Of a stretch of DNA of 31,047 nucleotides, positions 24,289-31,034 are shown piece by piece. The notes under the pieces were generated by a model. It did no database searches. It was given only the letters and a program-made list of their open reading frames with translations, and had not been told where the DNA came from. Positions within the stretch are counted from its first letter, which is position 1. Every line of letters begins with the position of its first letter. The stretch covers positions 1-31,047 of the forward strand of contig CAMIFA010000043.1 in assembly GCA_946221495.1 (NCBI GenBank). Reading direction: 5' to 3'. Origin of the DNA: an uncultured cyanobacterium. Lineage in GTDB: Bacteria; Cyanobacteriota; Cyanobacteriia; Cyanobacteriales; Chroococcidiopsidaceae. Position numbers and translations under genes: made by a program.

Positions 24289-25389
24289 ATGGCTCAATCC
24301 GTGATTCTGCACCTAGACAGCGTCACTAAGCAGTTTTCCTCTACTGCTGCTCCTGCTGTTGACTCAGTAACACTGACCCTGCAACAAGGAGAACTATTAG
24401 GAATGTTGGGACCCTCGGGGTGTGGTAAGACAACTTTATTACGGTTAATTGCGGGCTTTGAAAAACCTCAAACTGGAATTATTCAAATTGCCGGAGCAAT
24501 TGTTGCCGGAGCAAATCGCTGGGTGACTCCAGAAAAGCGGAGCATCGGCATGGTATTTCAAGACTATGCTTTATTTCCTCACTTGACCGTAGCTAAAAAC
24601 ATTGCTTTTGGTTTACAGCAGAGTGCTTCAAGACCACTTGCCGCAGTCAGAAATCAAGTTAAAAAGGCGCTGGCTTTAGTAGGACTCGAAGGAATGGAGA
24701 ACCGCTATCCGCATCAATTATCCGGCGGACAGCAGCAGCGTGTTGCCCTGGCTCGGGCGATCGCTCCTCAGCCGACTTTAATTTTGCTAGACGAACCGTT
24801 AAGCAATTTAGATGTGCAAGTAAGTTTGAGGCTGCGTCAGGAACTGAGAGATATTCTTAAAGCGGCAGGAACTTCGGGGATTTTGGTGACTCACGATCAA
24901 GAAGAAGCGTTGTCGATTTGCGATCGCGTAGTTGTCATGTGCGACGGACAAGTAGAGCAAGTTGGCACACCGGAAGAATTATATCGAGAGCCAGCATCTC
25001 GATTCGTTGCTGAGTTTGTTACCCAAGCAAATTTTATTCCAGCTCGTCGTCAAGGGCGTGTCTGGGAAACCGAGATCGGCTGTTTTACTCTGGGTAGCGA
25101 TTTAGACTCGTGCCATCACAGCGAATTGATGATTCGTCAAGAAGATTTAATGATTCACGCTGACGATGCTGCTGATGTGATTATTCGCGCTCACCAGTTT
25201 TTAGGGCGCGATCGCCGCTACTGCCTAAGAACTCCCTCTGGGCAAGAGCTAATTGCCCGCACCTTGGCAGAAACTGCACTACCTGTAGGAACGCGGGTGC
25301 GAATATCAGTTGCTAGACAGGCTATTCGAGTATTTCCCACCTCTGCAGCTCAACCTTCTACCTTATCTGCAGCTTTTCGTGCTAGCTAG
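24289..25389 (+). CDS. futC: Ferric iron ABC transporter ATP-binding protein
   Basis: 366 residues. Walker A GPSGCGKTT (41-49), Q-loop in MVFQDYALFP, signature LSGGQQQRVALARA (144-157), Walker B LILLDEP (164-170), H-loop H202 (VTHDQEEAL). The C-terminal 130 residues form a TOBE-like regulatory domain typical of iron and sulfate importers. It powers Fe(III) uptake through FutB. ATG 24289 has no strong ribosome site. It is separated from futA by 251 bases that contain a hairpin and a further Fur-like site, so futA may have its own promoter. Confidence 0.93.
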   Translation: MAQSVILHLDSVTKQFSSTAAPAVDSVTLTLQQGELLGMLGPSGCGKTTLLRLIAGFEKPQTGIIQIAGAIVAGANRWVTPEKRSIGMVFQDYALFPHLTVAKNIAFGLQQSASRPLAAVRNQVKKALALVGLEGMENRYPHQLSGGQQQRVALARAIAPQPTLILLDEPLSNLDVQVSLRLRQELRDILKAAGTSGILVTHDQEEALSICDRVVVMCDGQVEQVGTPEELYREPASRFVAEFVTQANFIPARRQGRVWETEIGCFTLGSDLDSCHHSELMIRQEDLMIHADDAADVIIRAHQFLGRDRRYCLRTPSGQELIARTLAETALPVGTRVRISVARQAIRVFPTSAAQPSTLSAAFRAS

Positions 25390-25404
25390 TCAACACATAT
25401 TTGA

Positions 25405-25430
25405 GAAATACTATCACTTCTAAGTATTTC
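25405..25430 (+). terminator. Hairpin after futC
   Basis: Perfect eight-pair stem GAAATACT / AGTATTTC with a ten-base loop, 16 bases after the futC stop, followed by ATTAGTCTTAATT. It could weaken read-through into futA; the T run is poor. Confidence 0.4.
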
Positions 25431-25545
25431 ATTAGTCTTAATTAATTGTTGTGGCGATCGCGTGTATTGCTAGATTACTTTGCTACAGAATCATAGCTAA
25501 TAATATTGCACCACCTTTTTCTCAAAAAGAAGTTGAAGTTAAATT

Positions 25546-25564
25546 CAATAATTGAGAACTAGTT
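25546..25564. promoter_or_regulatory. Candidate Fur box upstream of futA
   Basis: CAATAATTGAGAACTAGTT shares ATTGAGAA and flanking AT bases with the futC-side site (about 13 of 19 to the remembered consensus, by eye). It lies about 80 bases before the futA ATG. Confidence 0.35.
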
Positions 25565-25640
25565 GCATCATTGTACAATTACTCAAGGCAGGTCACTGAC
25601 TTAAAGCTACCTGTTTAGTAGCCCTAAGAACAAATCACAA

Positions 25641-26714
25641 ATGCAAATTACTAGACACAACTTATTAAGCTTAATTACAGCACTTGCTGTCGTTGCCACC
25701 GGATGCACCCCAGAAATATCTGGACAAGAAACAACACAGAATACAACAAGCAACACTCAGACAAGGGAAATTAATCTTTACTCATCGCGTCACTACGATA
25801 CTGATAATGCTCTGTACGAAGACTTCACAAAAAAGACAGGGATTAAAGTTAATTTGATCGAAGGCGAGGCTGACCAACTAATTGAACGAATTAAAAGTGA
25901 AGGAGCAAATAGCCCTGCGGACGTATTTATTGCTGTTGACGCGAGTCGTCTGTGGCGGGCGCAAGCAGCAGGAATTTTACAGCCAGTTTCTTCTGAGAAG
26001 CTAAAATCAGCAATCCCAGAAAATTTGCGCTCTCCCGAAGGTTATTGGGTGGGATTATCTAAGCGGGCGCGGGTTATTGCTTACAACAAAGAGCGAGTCA
26101 ATCCCAATACTCTTTCAACTTATGAAGCACTAGCTCAACCACAGTGGCAAGGTAAAGTTTGTGTCCGCAGTTCCGAAAATATCTACAATCAGTCCCTAGT
26201 TGCCTGGATGATTGAAAAAGACGGTGTCCCAGAAACAGAAAAATGGTTAAAAGGCTTAGTCAAGAACTTTGCCCGTCCCCCAGAGGGAAACGATGTTTCC
26301 CAACTTAAAGACATAGCAGCAGGTGAATGTGACGTAGCGCTCGTCAACCATTACTATGTAGCGCGACTAAAACAGTCAAGTGATCCGGCAGATAAGAAAG
26401 TTGCCGATCAAATTGGCGCGTTCTTCCCTAATCAGCAACAAGATGGCACTCATGTGAATATTAATGGTGCTGGTGTAGTTGCAGGAGCTCCAAATCAAGC
26501 AGGTGCGATCGCGTTTTTAGAATATTTAGCTACACCAGCAGCACAGGAAATCTTCGCCAACGTCAATAACGAGATACCTGTTGCTTCTGGGATGAAGCCG
26601 AATGCAACAGTTGCTAGCTTTGGTAAGTTCAAAACTTCTACGGTTAATGTTGCTGCCTATGGAGAAAATAACCCAGAAGCTGTAAAACTAATGGATAGCG
26701 CTGGTTGGAAGTGA
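25641..26714 (+). CDS. futA: Ferric iron ABC transporter substrate-binding lipoprotein
   Basis: 357 residues. The signal peptide has a lipobox VATGC with lipidated Cys22, followed by a Thr/Asn/Gln-rich spacer. The mature protein begins with REINLYSSRHYDTDNALYEDF, the usual FutA/FbpA N-terminus (iron-ligand Tyr and His region). The tandem tyrosines that bind Fe(III) are in VNHYYVARL. LSKRARVIAYNKERVNP and NGAGVVAGAPNQAGAIAFLEYL are also family features. It should capture Fe(III) in the periplasm and deliver it to FutBC. It is downstream of futC in the same direction. Length is normal for the family. Confidence 0.93.
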   Translation: MQITRHNLLSLITALAVVATGCTPEISGQETTQNTTSNTQTREINLYSSRHYDTDNALYEDFTKKTGIKVNLIEGEADQLIERIKSEGANSPADVFIAVDASRLWRAQAAGILQPVSSEKLKSAIPENLRSPEGYWVGLSKRARVIAYNKERVNPNTLSTYEALAQPQWQGKVCVRSSENIYNQSLVAWMIEKDGVPETEKWLKGLVKNFARPPEGNDVSQLKDIAAGECDVALVNHYYVARLKQSSDPADKKVADQIGAFFPNQQQDGTHVNINGAGVVAGAPNQAGAIAFLEYLATPAAQEIFANVNNEIPVASGMKPNATVASFGKFKTSTVNVAAYGENNPEAVKLMDSAGWK

Positions 26715-26967
26715 GATAAAGACTATGGGGCAGTGAGCAAGTAAAGAGAAGTAGTTTCTCCTGATTGCGCATCAGCGCCTGATCTCCATGATTACCGTAG
26801 GCTATACCAGCTGTGTAGCAACTAGATACTAGTCGGTTCAGTCAGTTACATGGGTAGTAGTGTTGATCAAACTAGTCAAAAGCTGTGAGGTAGTAGTGCA
26901 ATTAGCCGTTTACTTGTAAAGTGAGAAGTTGAAAAATTTTCTTATTTGTGAAATAAAGTACATCACC

Positions 26968-27165
26968 ATGAAAAGTAAAACAGCAGGTCTTTTAGTGCTA
27001 TTAGGATTAATGACACCGCTTGCAGGTTGTGAAGGAGGAGAGGGCGGCGAACAAACAGAAGAACAAACGCCACCCGTAGTAGAACAGACGCAACCAGCAA
27101 CTACTCCAACAACTACTCCAGAAGGCGGCGAAGGTGGTGAAGGCGGCGAAGGCGGTGAAGGGTAA
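26968..27165 (+). CDS. Small Gly/Glu-rich lipoprotein
   Basis: 65 residues from ATG 26968; an upstream TTG in frame would bury the signal, so the ATG is preferred. MKSKTAGLLVLLGLMTPLAGC is a clean lipoprotein signal, shown here in two parts as MKSKTAGLLVLLGL and MTPLAGC, with lipidated Cys21. The mature part is only 45 residues: EGGEGGE, a Thr/Pro/Gln/Glu spacer, then four GGE units to the end. No known fold. It would be an acidic, flexible peptide tethered to a membrane. It sits 253 bases after futA, in the same direction, and 198 before marR. No clear ribosome site. Function unknown; proximity to iron genes is suggestive but weak. Confidence 0.65.
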   Translation: MKSKTAGLLVLLGLMTPLAGCEGGEGGEQTEEQTPPVVEQTQPATTPTTTPEGGEGGEGGEGGEG

Positions 27166-27172
27166 TTAAGTG

Positions 27173-27289
27173 AGTAGTCATTAGTTATTAGTCCTTGGTT
27201 AGAGCGTTTATACTCCACTTGCGGACATTGGCTATGCAGAATTCTTATTCCCTGGTGACTGATGACTGATGACTCGCGCTGTGCGCGTT
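27173..27289 (+). repeat. Heptamer tracts and GC-rich palindrome upstream of marR
   Basis: AGTAGTC, ATTAGTT, ATTAGTC run from 27173, and GGTGACT, GATGACT, GATGACT from 27254 to 27274, followed by CGCGCTGTGCGCG (27275-27287). Bases 27269-27289 are an exact 21-base inverted copy of 29101-29121, on the other side of the pirin gene. Confidence 0.6.
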
Positions 27290-27304
27290 AGAACTGTAGT
27301 TCCT

Positions 27305-27333
27305 TTGACAAAAACAAGCATTTAAGATAAATT
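27305..27333 (+). promoter_or_regulatory. Likely marR promoter
   Basis: TTGACA (27305-27310), 17-base spacer, TAAATT (27328-27333). The start of transcription would fall inside the palindrome at 27337-27358, which touches the marR start codon. Confidence 0.5.
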
Positions 27334-27336
27334 AAT

Positions 27337-27358
27337 ATTAAATGATTAGATATTTAAT
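27337..27358. promoter_or_regulatory. Candidate MarR operator 1
   Basis: ATTAAAT, eight-base spacer GATTAGAT, ATTTAAT: a 22-base palindrome directly before marR. A related site (16 of 22 positions) lies at 27852-27873, downstream of marR. Size and symmetry fit MarR dimers. Confidence 0.55.
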
Positions 27359-27363
27359 AATTA

Positions 27364-27810
27364 ATGGGAACTCGATATCGTGGTACAAAAGAGGAAGTTA
27401 GAGCTTTAGACACTTACATCAAATTGATCCGCGCAGCAGATTCAGCATCAAGTCGTATCCATCGGCATCTAGAGGGAACTAAGTTAACTATCACGCAGTT
27501 TGGGGTACTTGAGGCGCTTTTTCACTTGGGTTCGTTGTACCAACGTGACCTTGCTGAGAAACTGCTTAAAAGTGGTGGCAACATTACTTTAGTTATTGAC
27601 AACCTTGAGAAGCAGGAATTGGTGAAACGCGATCGCCAAATCGAAGATCGGCGTTGCATCAAAGTTTCTCTAACTGATAAGGGGCAACAGCTAATTAGCC
27701 AGATTTTTCCATCTCATGTAGCAGCCGTAGTAAATGAGATGAGTATTCTTTCCGCTTTAGAGCAAGAAGAACTGAGTCGTTTGTGTCGGCGGCTAGGTAA
27801 ACAGGAATAG
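27364..27810 (+). CDS. MarR-family transcriptional regulator
   Basis: 148 residues with the typical MarR winged helix. The helix-turn-helix is LTITQFGVLEALFHLGSLYQRDLAEKLLKSGGNITLVIDNLEKQELV (about 39-85), here abbreviated from LTITQFGVLEAL to LEKQELV. The wing is VKRDRQIEDRRCIKVSLTDKG, read as DRQIEDRRCIKVSLTDKG at 91-108. The outer helices for dimerisation are at both ends. Such proteins usually repress their own gene and a neighbouring one and release DNA on binding a phenolic or oxidant. Two related AT-rich palindromes, one at the promoter and one downstream, fit this. ATG 27364 has no Shine-Dalgarno sequence; the leader would be very short. Pirin is the next intact gene. Confidence 0.9.
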   Translation: MGTRYRGTKEEVRALDTYIKLIRAADSASSRIHRHLEGTKLTITQFGVLEALFHLGSLYQRDLAEKLLKSGGNITLVIDNLEKQELVKRDRQIEDRRCIKVSLTDKGQQLISQIFPSHVAAVVNEMSILSALEQEELSRLCRRLGKQE

Positions 27811-27851
27811 ACGTTAACTCTTGGTAGGGGCTTGTATTTTATTGCTTCAAT

Positions 27852-27873
27852 ATTAAATAATTTGACATATTTT
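27852..27873. promoter_or_regulatory. Candidate MarR operator 2
   Basis: ATTAAATAATTTGACATATT plus two T's aligns with operator 1 at 16 of 22 positions. It overlaps the -35 hexamer TTGACA (27862-27867) of the next promoter, so bound MarR would block it. Confidence 0.5.
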
Positions 27874-27889
27874 TATTTGATGTTAAAAT
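27862..27889 (+). promoter_or_regulatory. Sigma70-type promoter ahead of decayed gene and pirin
   Basis: TTGACA (27862-27867), 16-base spacer, TAAAAT (27884-27889). The palindrome GCAAATTTGC at 27902-27911 and a direct repeat AGGTGAGCAAA (27896 and 27921) follow. Confidence 0.5.
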
Positions 27890-27931
27890 ATAAATAGGTG
27901 AGCAAATTTGCCTAATCATAAGGTGAGCAAA

Positions 27932-28173
27932 ATGAACGACATTGCAAAAACGATTGAACGTGAAGTGTTGATCTAATCGGGAGTTATAGCAGAACCTCAT
28001 AATTTCGGTGGTATTAATCGTGTTAATAGTCGCTTGGCAGAGACTATTTAGCTGTGTAATTTCCAGTGGGCGATCGCCAAGAATTTGTAGCAGCAGGTGC
28101 GGCAGACGTAGCCTCTGTAGCTAAGTTTCGGAGCTATTATCAGCGCTTGACTTCTGTATTGAGGTGAACGGTA
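27932..28173 (+). pseudogene. Decayed gene between marR and pirin
   Basis: ATG 27932, with AGGTGAG upstream, opens MNDIAKTIEREVLI and stops after 14 codons. This beginning looks like the first residues of an SRPBCC (AHSA1-like) protein, but that is only an impression. Further short open pieces follow without stops in changing frames: VIAEPHNFGGINRVNSRLAETI (about 27983-28050) and VGDRQEFVAAGAADVASVAK then FRSYYQRLTSVLR (to the TGA near 28171). The second piece has normal protein-like composition. Good promoter and ribosome site but broken frames suggest one or two recently inactivated genes formerly under MarR control. No family could be named safely. Confidence 0.45.
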
Positions 28174-28188
28174 CTCCGCCGATGAATT

Positions 28189-28236
28189 GGATGAGAGATT
28201 TCGGGGCGGAAGCTTCCGTCCCGAAACTCTCTTTGG
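28189..28236. repeat. Long near-perfect palindrome before the pirin gene
   Basis: TTCGGGGCGGAAG / CTTCCGTCCCGAA (28200-28225) is a 26-base palindrome with one G-T mismatch pair. Flanking GAGAG and CTCTC extend the stem with a one-base bulge. It has no loop, so it would form a cruciform or long hairpin. The following CTCTCTTT gives a weak T run. Confidence 0.6.
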
Positions 28237-28377
28237 AGCCTGCGTTCAACGCGAGAACGCGGTCAAAGCTAGATCAAGCAGATCAACCCTCAAAAGTGAT
28301 GTAACTTATCAGCACCTGCATCACAACACTGCATTAACGAAAATTCAACTAAAACAGCAGAAAGTGAGGTATAAAAT

Positions 28378-29094
28378 ATGTCTCAGAATACAATGACCAA
28401 CTTAATCCACGATCGCAGTGCGCGGGGTCATACCAAAATTGGCTGGCTAGATAGCTACCATACATTTTCCTTCGGCAATTTTTACGATCCCAAGCGCCTG
28501 GGTTTTCGCTCTCTGCGAGTAATTAACGACGATCGCGTCTTACCTGGTGCTGGTTTCGGCGCTCATAGTCACCGCGACATGGAAATTTTGACTTATGTCT
28601 TAGAAGGTGCTTTAGAGCATAAAGACAGCTTAGGTACTGGAGCAGTAATTTATCCAGGCGAAGCACAAGTCATGAGTGCTGGTACTGGCATCACCCATAG
28701 TGAATTCAATGCCTCACAAACAGATCCTGTTCACTTTTTGCAAATTTGGATTATTCCTGATACCCAAGGATTGCCACCAAGGTACGAACAGCGAGCTTTT
28801 CCCCTGGAGGAGAAGAAGGGCAAACTACGGTTAATTGCTGCTAAAGATGGGCGTGAAGGTGCTGTCACCATCCATCAAGATGTTGACTTATACACATCTG
28901 TCTTGGAAGCTGGTGATGTTGTAACTTATGCCCTAAAGCCTAACCGTTATGGCTGGCTACAAATAGCGCAAGGTGTAGCAATTCTAAATGGTCAAGAACT
29001 AAGAGCAGGCGATGGTGTGCAAATAAGCAGCTCTGAACAATTGCAAATTAGTACACATATCGGCGCGGAAATCTTGCTGTTCGATTTAGCTTAA
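28378..29094 (+). CDS. Pirin family protein
   Basis: 238 residues, bicupin. The N-terminal cupin has the metal ligands H63 and H65 (GAHSHRDMEIL), H107 and E109 (GITHSEFN). GFRSLRVINDDRV, YPGEAQVMSAGTGITHSE and DPVHFLQIWIIPD are strongly conserved pirin segments. Bacterial pirins of this length (YhhW-like) can show quercetin dioxygenase activity in vitro; the physiological role is unknown, often linked to stress and redox. ATG 28378 has GAGG at about 28365-28368. The position after marR and a MarR-operator-like site suggests induction by phenolics or oxidants. Confidence 0.93.
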   Translation: MSQNTMTNLIHDRSARGHTKIGWLDSYHTFSFGNFYDPKRLGFRSLRVINDDRVLPGAGFGAHSHRDMEILTYVLEGALEHKDSLGTGAVIYPGEAQVMSAGTGITHSEFNASQTDPVHFLQIWIIPDTQGLPPRYEQRAFPLEEKKGKLRLIAAKDGREGAVTIHQDVDLYTSVLEAGDVVTYALKPNRYGWLQIAQGVAILNGQELRAGDGVQISSSEQLQISTHIGAEILLFDLA

Positions 29095-29654
29095 GCAATA
29101 AACGCGCACAGCGCGAGTCATTAGTGAGCCAGCGCGGTCTTGGGGAGAACCCCCGCAACGGACTAGCGTGGTTTCCCCCATGAGCGACTGGCGAACCCCG
29201 AAGGGGTCATTTGTCCTCAGTCATTAGTTAAACCCCACCTACTTTGAGGCGGAGGATGAACTTAATAAATACAACAAATGACTAATGACTATTAATTCTT
29301 GAAAAGCTACTTTAACGGTTCTTTTGAGCAGATATACCGCAACAACCCCAAAAATCTCAGAAACGCGCTATAAGTTTCTAATAGGTATTGGAGAAATTTT
29401 ATGCAAAGATGCTAGAAAACTGAACCAGGAGCGCGTCTTTGCACAGGCTTAATTGCTTAAATTTTGAGCAAAATTAAAACATTCTTACTACTAGTTGAAA
29501 AATCTCAAAAAGCATCTATCTGTAGGCTTAGTTTAAGCAATTAGAAAATTTACTACTAACAGAGCAGAGTCTAGTTCACTTTTAAGTTAAAGCGGCTGTC
29601 TGCGTCTCTAGACTTTGGCAAGAAAACTCACTTATTTTAGGTTCTCTGTCAGCT
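29095..29654. other. Intergenic region between pirin and the membrane fusion protein
   Basis: The first third (29101-29230) is a dispersed cyanobacterial repeat (separate entry). Between about 29215 and 29290 lie ATTAGT/AATGACT heptamers in both orientations. The remaining 360 bases are AT-rich, without a convincing reading frame or hairpin, and presumably hold the promoter of the membrane fusion protein gene. Confidence 0.4.
29101..29230 (+). repeat. GC-rich dispersed repeat with hairpins
   Basis: It starts GCGCACAGCGCG, then AGTCATTAGT, then GAGCCAGCGCGGTCTTGGGG ... ACCCCC, a CCCCCATGAGCGACTGGCG portion, and ACCCC-GAA-GGGGT (29195-29207), and ends in ATTTGTC/CTCAGTC/ATTAGTT heptamers. I recognise the CCAGCGCGGTCTTGGGG / CATGAGCGACTGGCG motif as one widespread in filamentous and Chroococcidiopsis-like cyanobacteria. 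No protein coding is seen. Confidence 0.65.
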
Positions 29655-31034
29655 ATGAACTCCCCCGATCCTCATACTTCTGTTGTAGATAACAGTGTGC
29701 ATACATCTGATACTCAGGCTTCTGTTGTAGATGAGCGCTTGCATACAGCATCGAAGCCACCTCTATTAAAGCGAAAGTGGCTTTGGTTATTGCTAGCGCT
29801 ACTATTAATGGGTGGAGGCATTATCCTATGGCGGATGTTTAGTTCCCAAGGTGAATCTGCCGCTCAAGCACCGCCAGGAATCAAAGTTAGGCTTGCGGAA
29901 GTGGAAACAGGCTCACTACAAGAAAGTTCAGATTTTATCGCTAGTCTCCAGTCCCGCCGTTCTGTAACTTTGCAACCACGTATTCAAGGTCAAGTAAGTC
30001 AAATACTTGTGAGAGCAGGAGATCAAGTTGCGGCGGGAAGGGTAATTATGCAAGTAGACGCTGCTGAACAACAAGCAGCAGTTAGTAGTATTAGCGCCGC
30101 CGCGCAAGCAGCTCAAGCAGAACTGGAAAATGCTAGAGCTACGCTTAGATCTTTGAGGGCTGAAAGGGTATCTAACCTTTCTGATGTGCGATTGAACCAG
30201 CAGGAATACGAAAGGTATTCTGGTCTTGCTTCTCAAGGGGCTGTATCGCGGCAGACACAAGAGCAGTATAACAATCGCCTGCAAGCAGCAAGAGCTGGTC
30301 TTGGTTCAATTAATGCCCAAATTCAAGCTCAAGAATCTGCTGTGGCTCAAGCTGAAAAAGCAGTGTTGCAAGCGCAAGCAAATACCCAACAGCAACAAGT
30401 CCAGTTGCAATACTACAGAATTTCCGCGCCTTTTGCTGGCACAGTTGGTGATATTCCCGTTAAAGTAGGGGATTTTGTGAATACTTCCACCCAATTAACT
30501 ACAATTACGCAAAACCAACCATTGGAAGTGAACGTCTCGGTGCCAATTGAGCGATCGCCTCAATTGCGGATAGGAATGCCAGTCGAGGTATTGAACGCCC
30601 AAGGTCAAAGCGTAGGGACGAGTAGCGTATTTTTCATCTCTCCTAACGTAACTAACGACACGCAATCAGTTTTAATCAAATCACTTTTTGATAACTCCAG
30701 AGGTCAACTACGGGCTGACCAATTTGCCCGCGCCAGAGTGATTTGGAATCAGCGCCCAGGAGTATTAATTCCCACAACAGCAGTAACTCGCTTGGCTGGG
30801 GAGCCTTTTGTTTATGTAGCTCAAACACAACAGGCATCACAACAAGGACAACCCCAACTAATAGCTCGACAAAAGCCCGTTGAATTAGGTGATATCAAAG
30901 GTAATAACTACCAAGTTCTTGAAGGATTACAGCCAGGAGAAAAACTCGTCGTCTCAGGTATCCTCAACCTCAAAGATGGCGCTCCGATTATTCCGGAATC
31001 AAGTGAGGAACAGGGGCTAGGGACTAGGGGCTAG
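29655..31034 (+). CDS. RND-type efflux periplasmic adaptor (membrane fusion protein)
   Basis: 459 residues. An N-terminal cytoplasmic stretch of 40 is followed by one membrane anchor (41-59), a biotinyl-lipoyl-like half motif (VTLQPRIQGQVSQILVRAGDQVAAG), and a long coiled-coil hairpin rich in Ala/Gln (about 120-240). The second lipoyl half is YYRISAPFAGTVGDIPVKVGDFV, followed by a beta-barrel (QPLEVNVSVPIERS). It would link an inner-membrane RND pump to an outer-membrane channel; the pump gene is expected just downstream of the window. The N-terminal tail has a 14-residue duplication (TSVVDNSVHT / ASVVDERLHT). The last residues and the stop come from a heptamer tract. Confidence 0.9.
   Translation: MNSPDPHTSVVDNSVHTSDTQASVVDERLHTASKPPLLKRKWLWLLLALLLMGGGIILWRMFSSQGESAAQAPPGIKVRLAEVETGSLQESSDFIASLQSRRSVTLQPRIQGQVSQILVRAGDQVAAGRVIMQVDAAEQQAAVSSISAAAQAAQAELENARATLRSLRAERVSNLSDVRLNQQEYERYSGLASQGAVSRQTQEQYNNRLQAARAGLGSINAQIQAQESAVAQAEKAVLQAQANTQQQQVQLQYYRISAPFAGTVGDIPVKVGDFVNTSTQLTTITQNQPLEVNVSVPIERSPQLRIGMPVEVLNAQGQSVGTSSVFFISPNVTNDTQSVLIKSLFDNSRGQLRADQFARARVIWNQRPGVLIPTTAVTRLAGEPFVYVAQTQQASQQGQPQLIARQKPVELGDIKGNNYQVLEGLQPGEKLVVSGILNLKDGAPIIPESSEEQGLGTRG
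29677..29747 (+). repeat. 42-base period duplication in the adaptor N-terminus
   Basis: CTTCTGTTGTAGAT, seven variable bases, TGCATACA occurs at 29677-29705 and again at 29719-29747. The offset of 42 bases keeps the frame and duplicates about 14 residues of the cytoplasmic tail. Confidence 0.75.

Noticed and set aside
26910..27218. Reverse-strand Pro/Ser-rich frame (PPSPPSPPS)
   Set aside because: It is the complement of the GGE repeats of the plus-strand lipoprotein, which has a proper signal peptide.
28187..28396. 69-codon frame through the 28200 palindrome
   Set aside because: It reads across a palindrome, lacks homology and overlaps the pirin start; likely chance.
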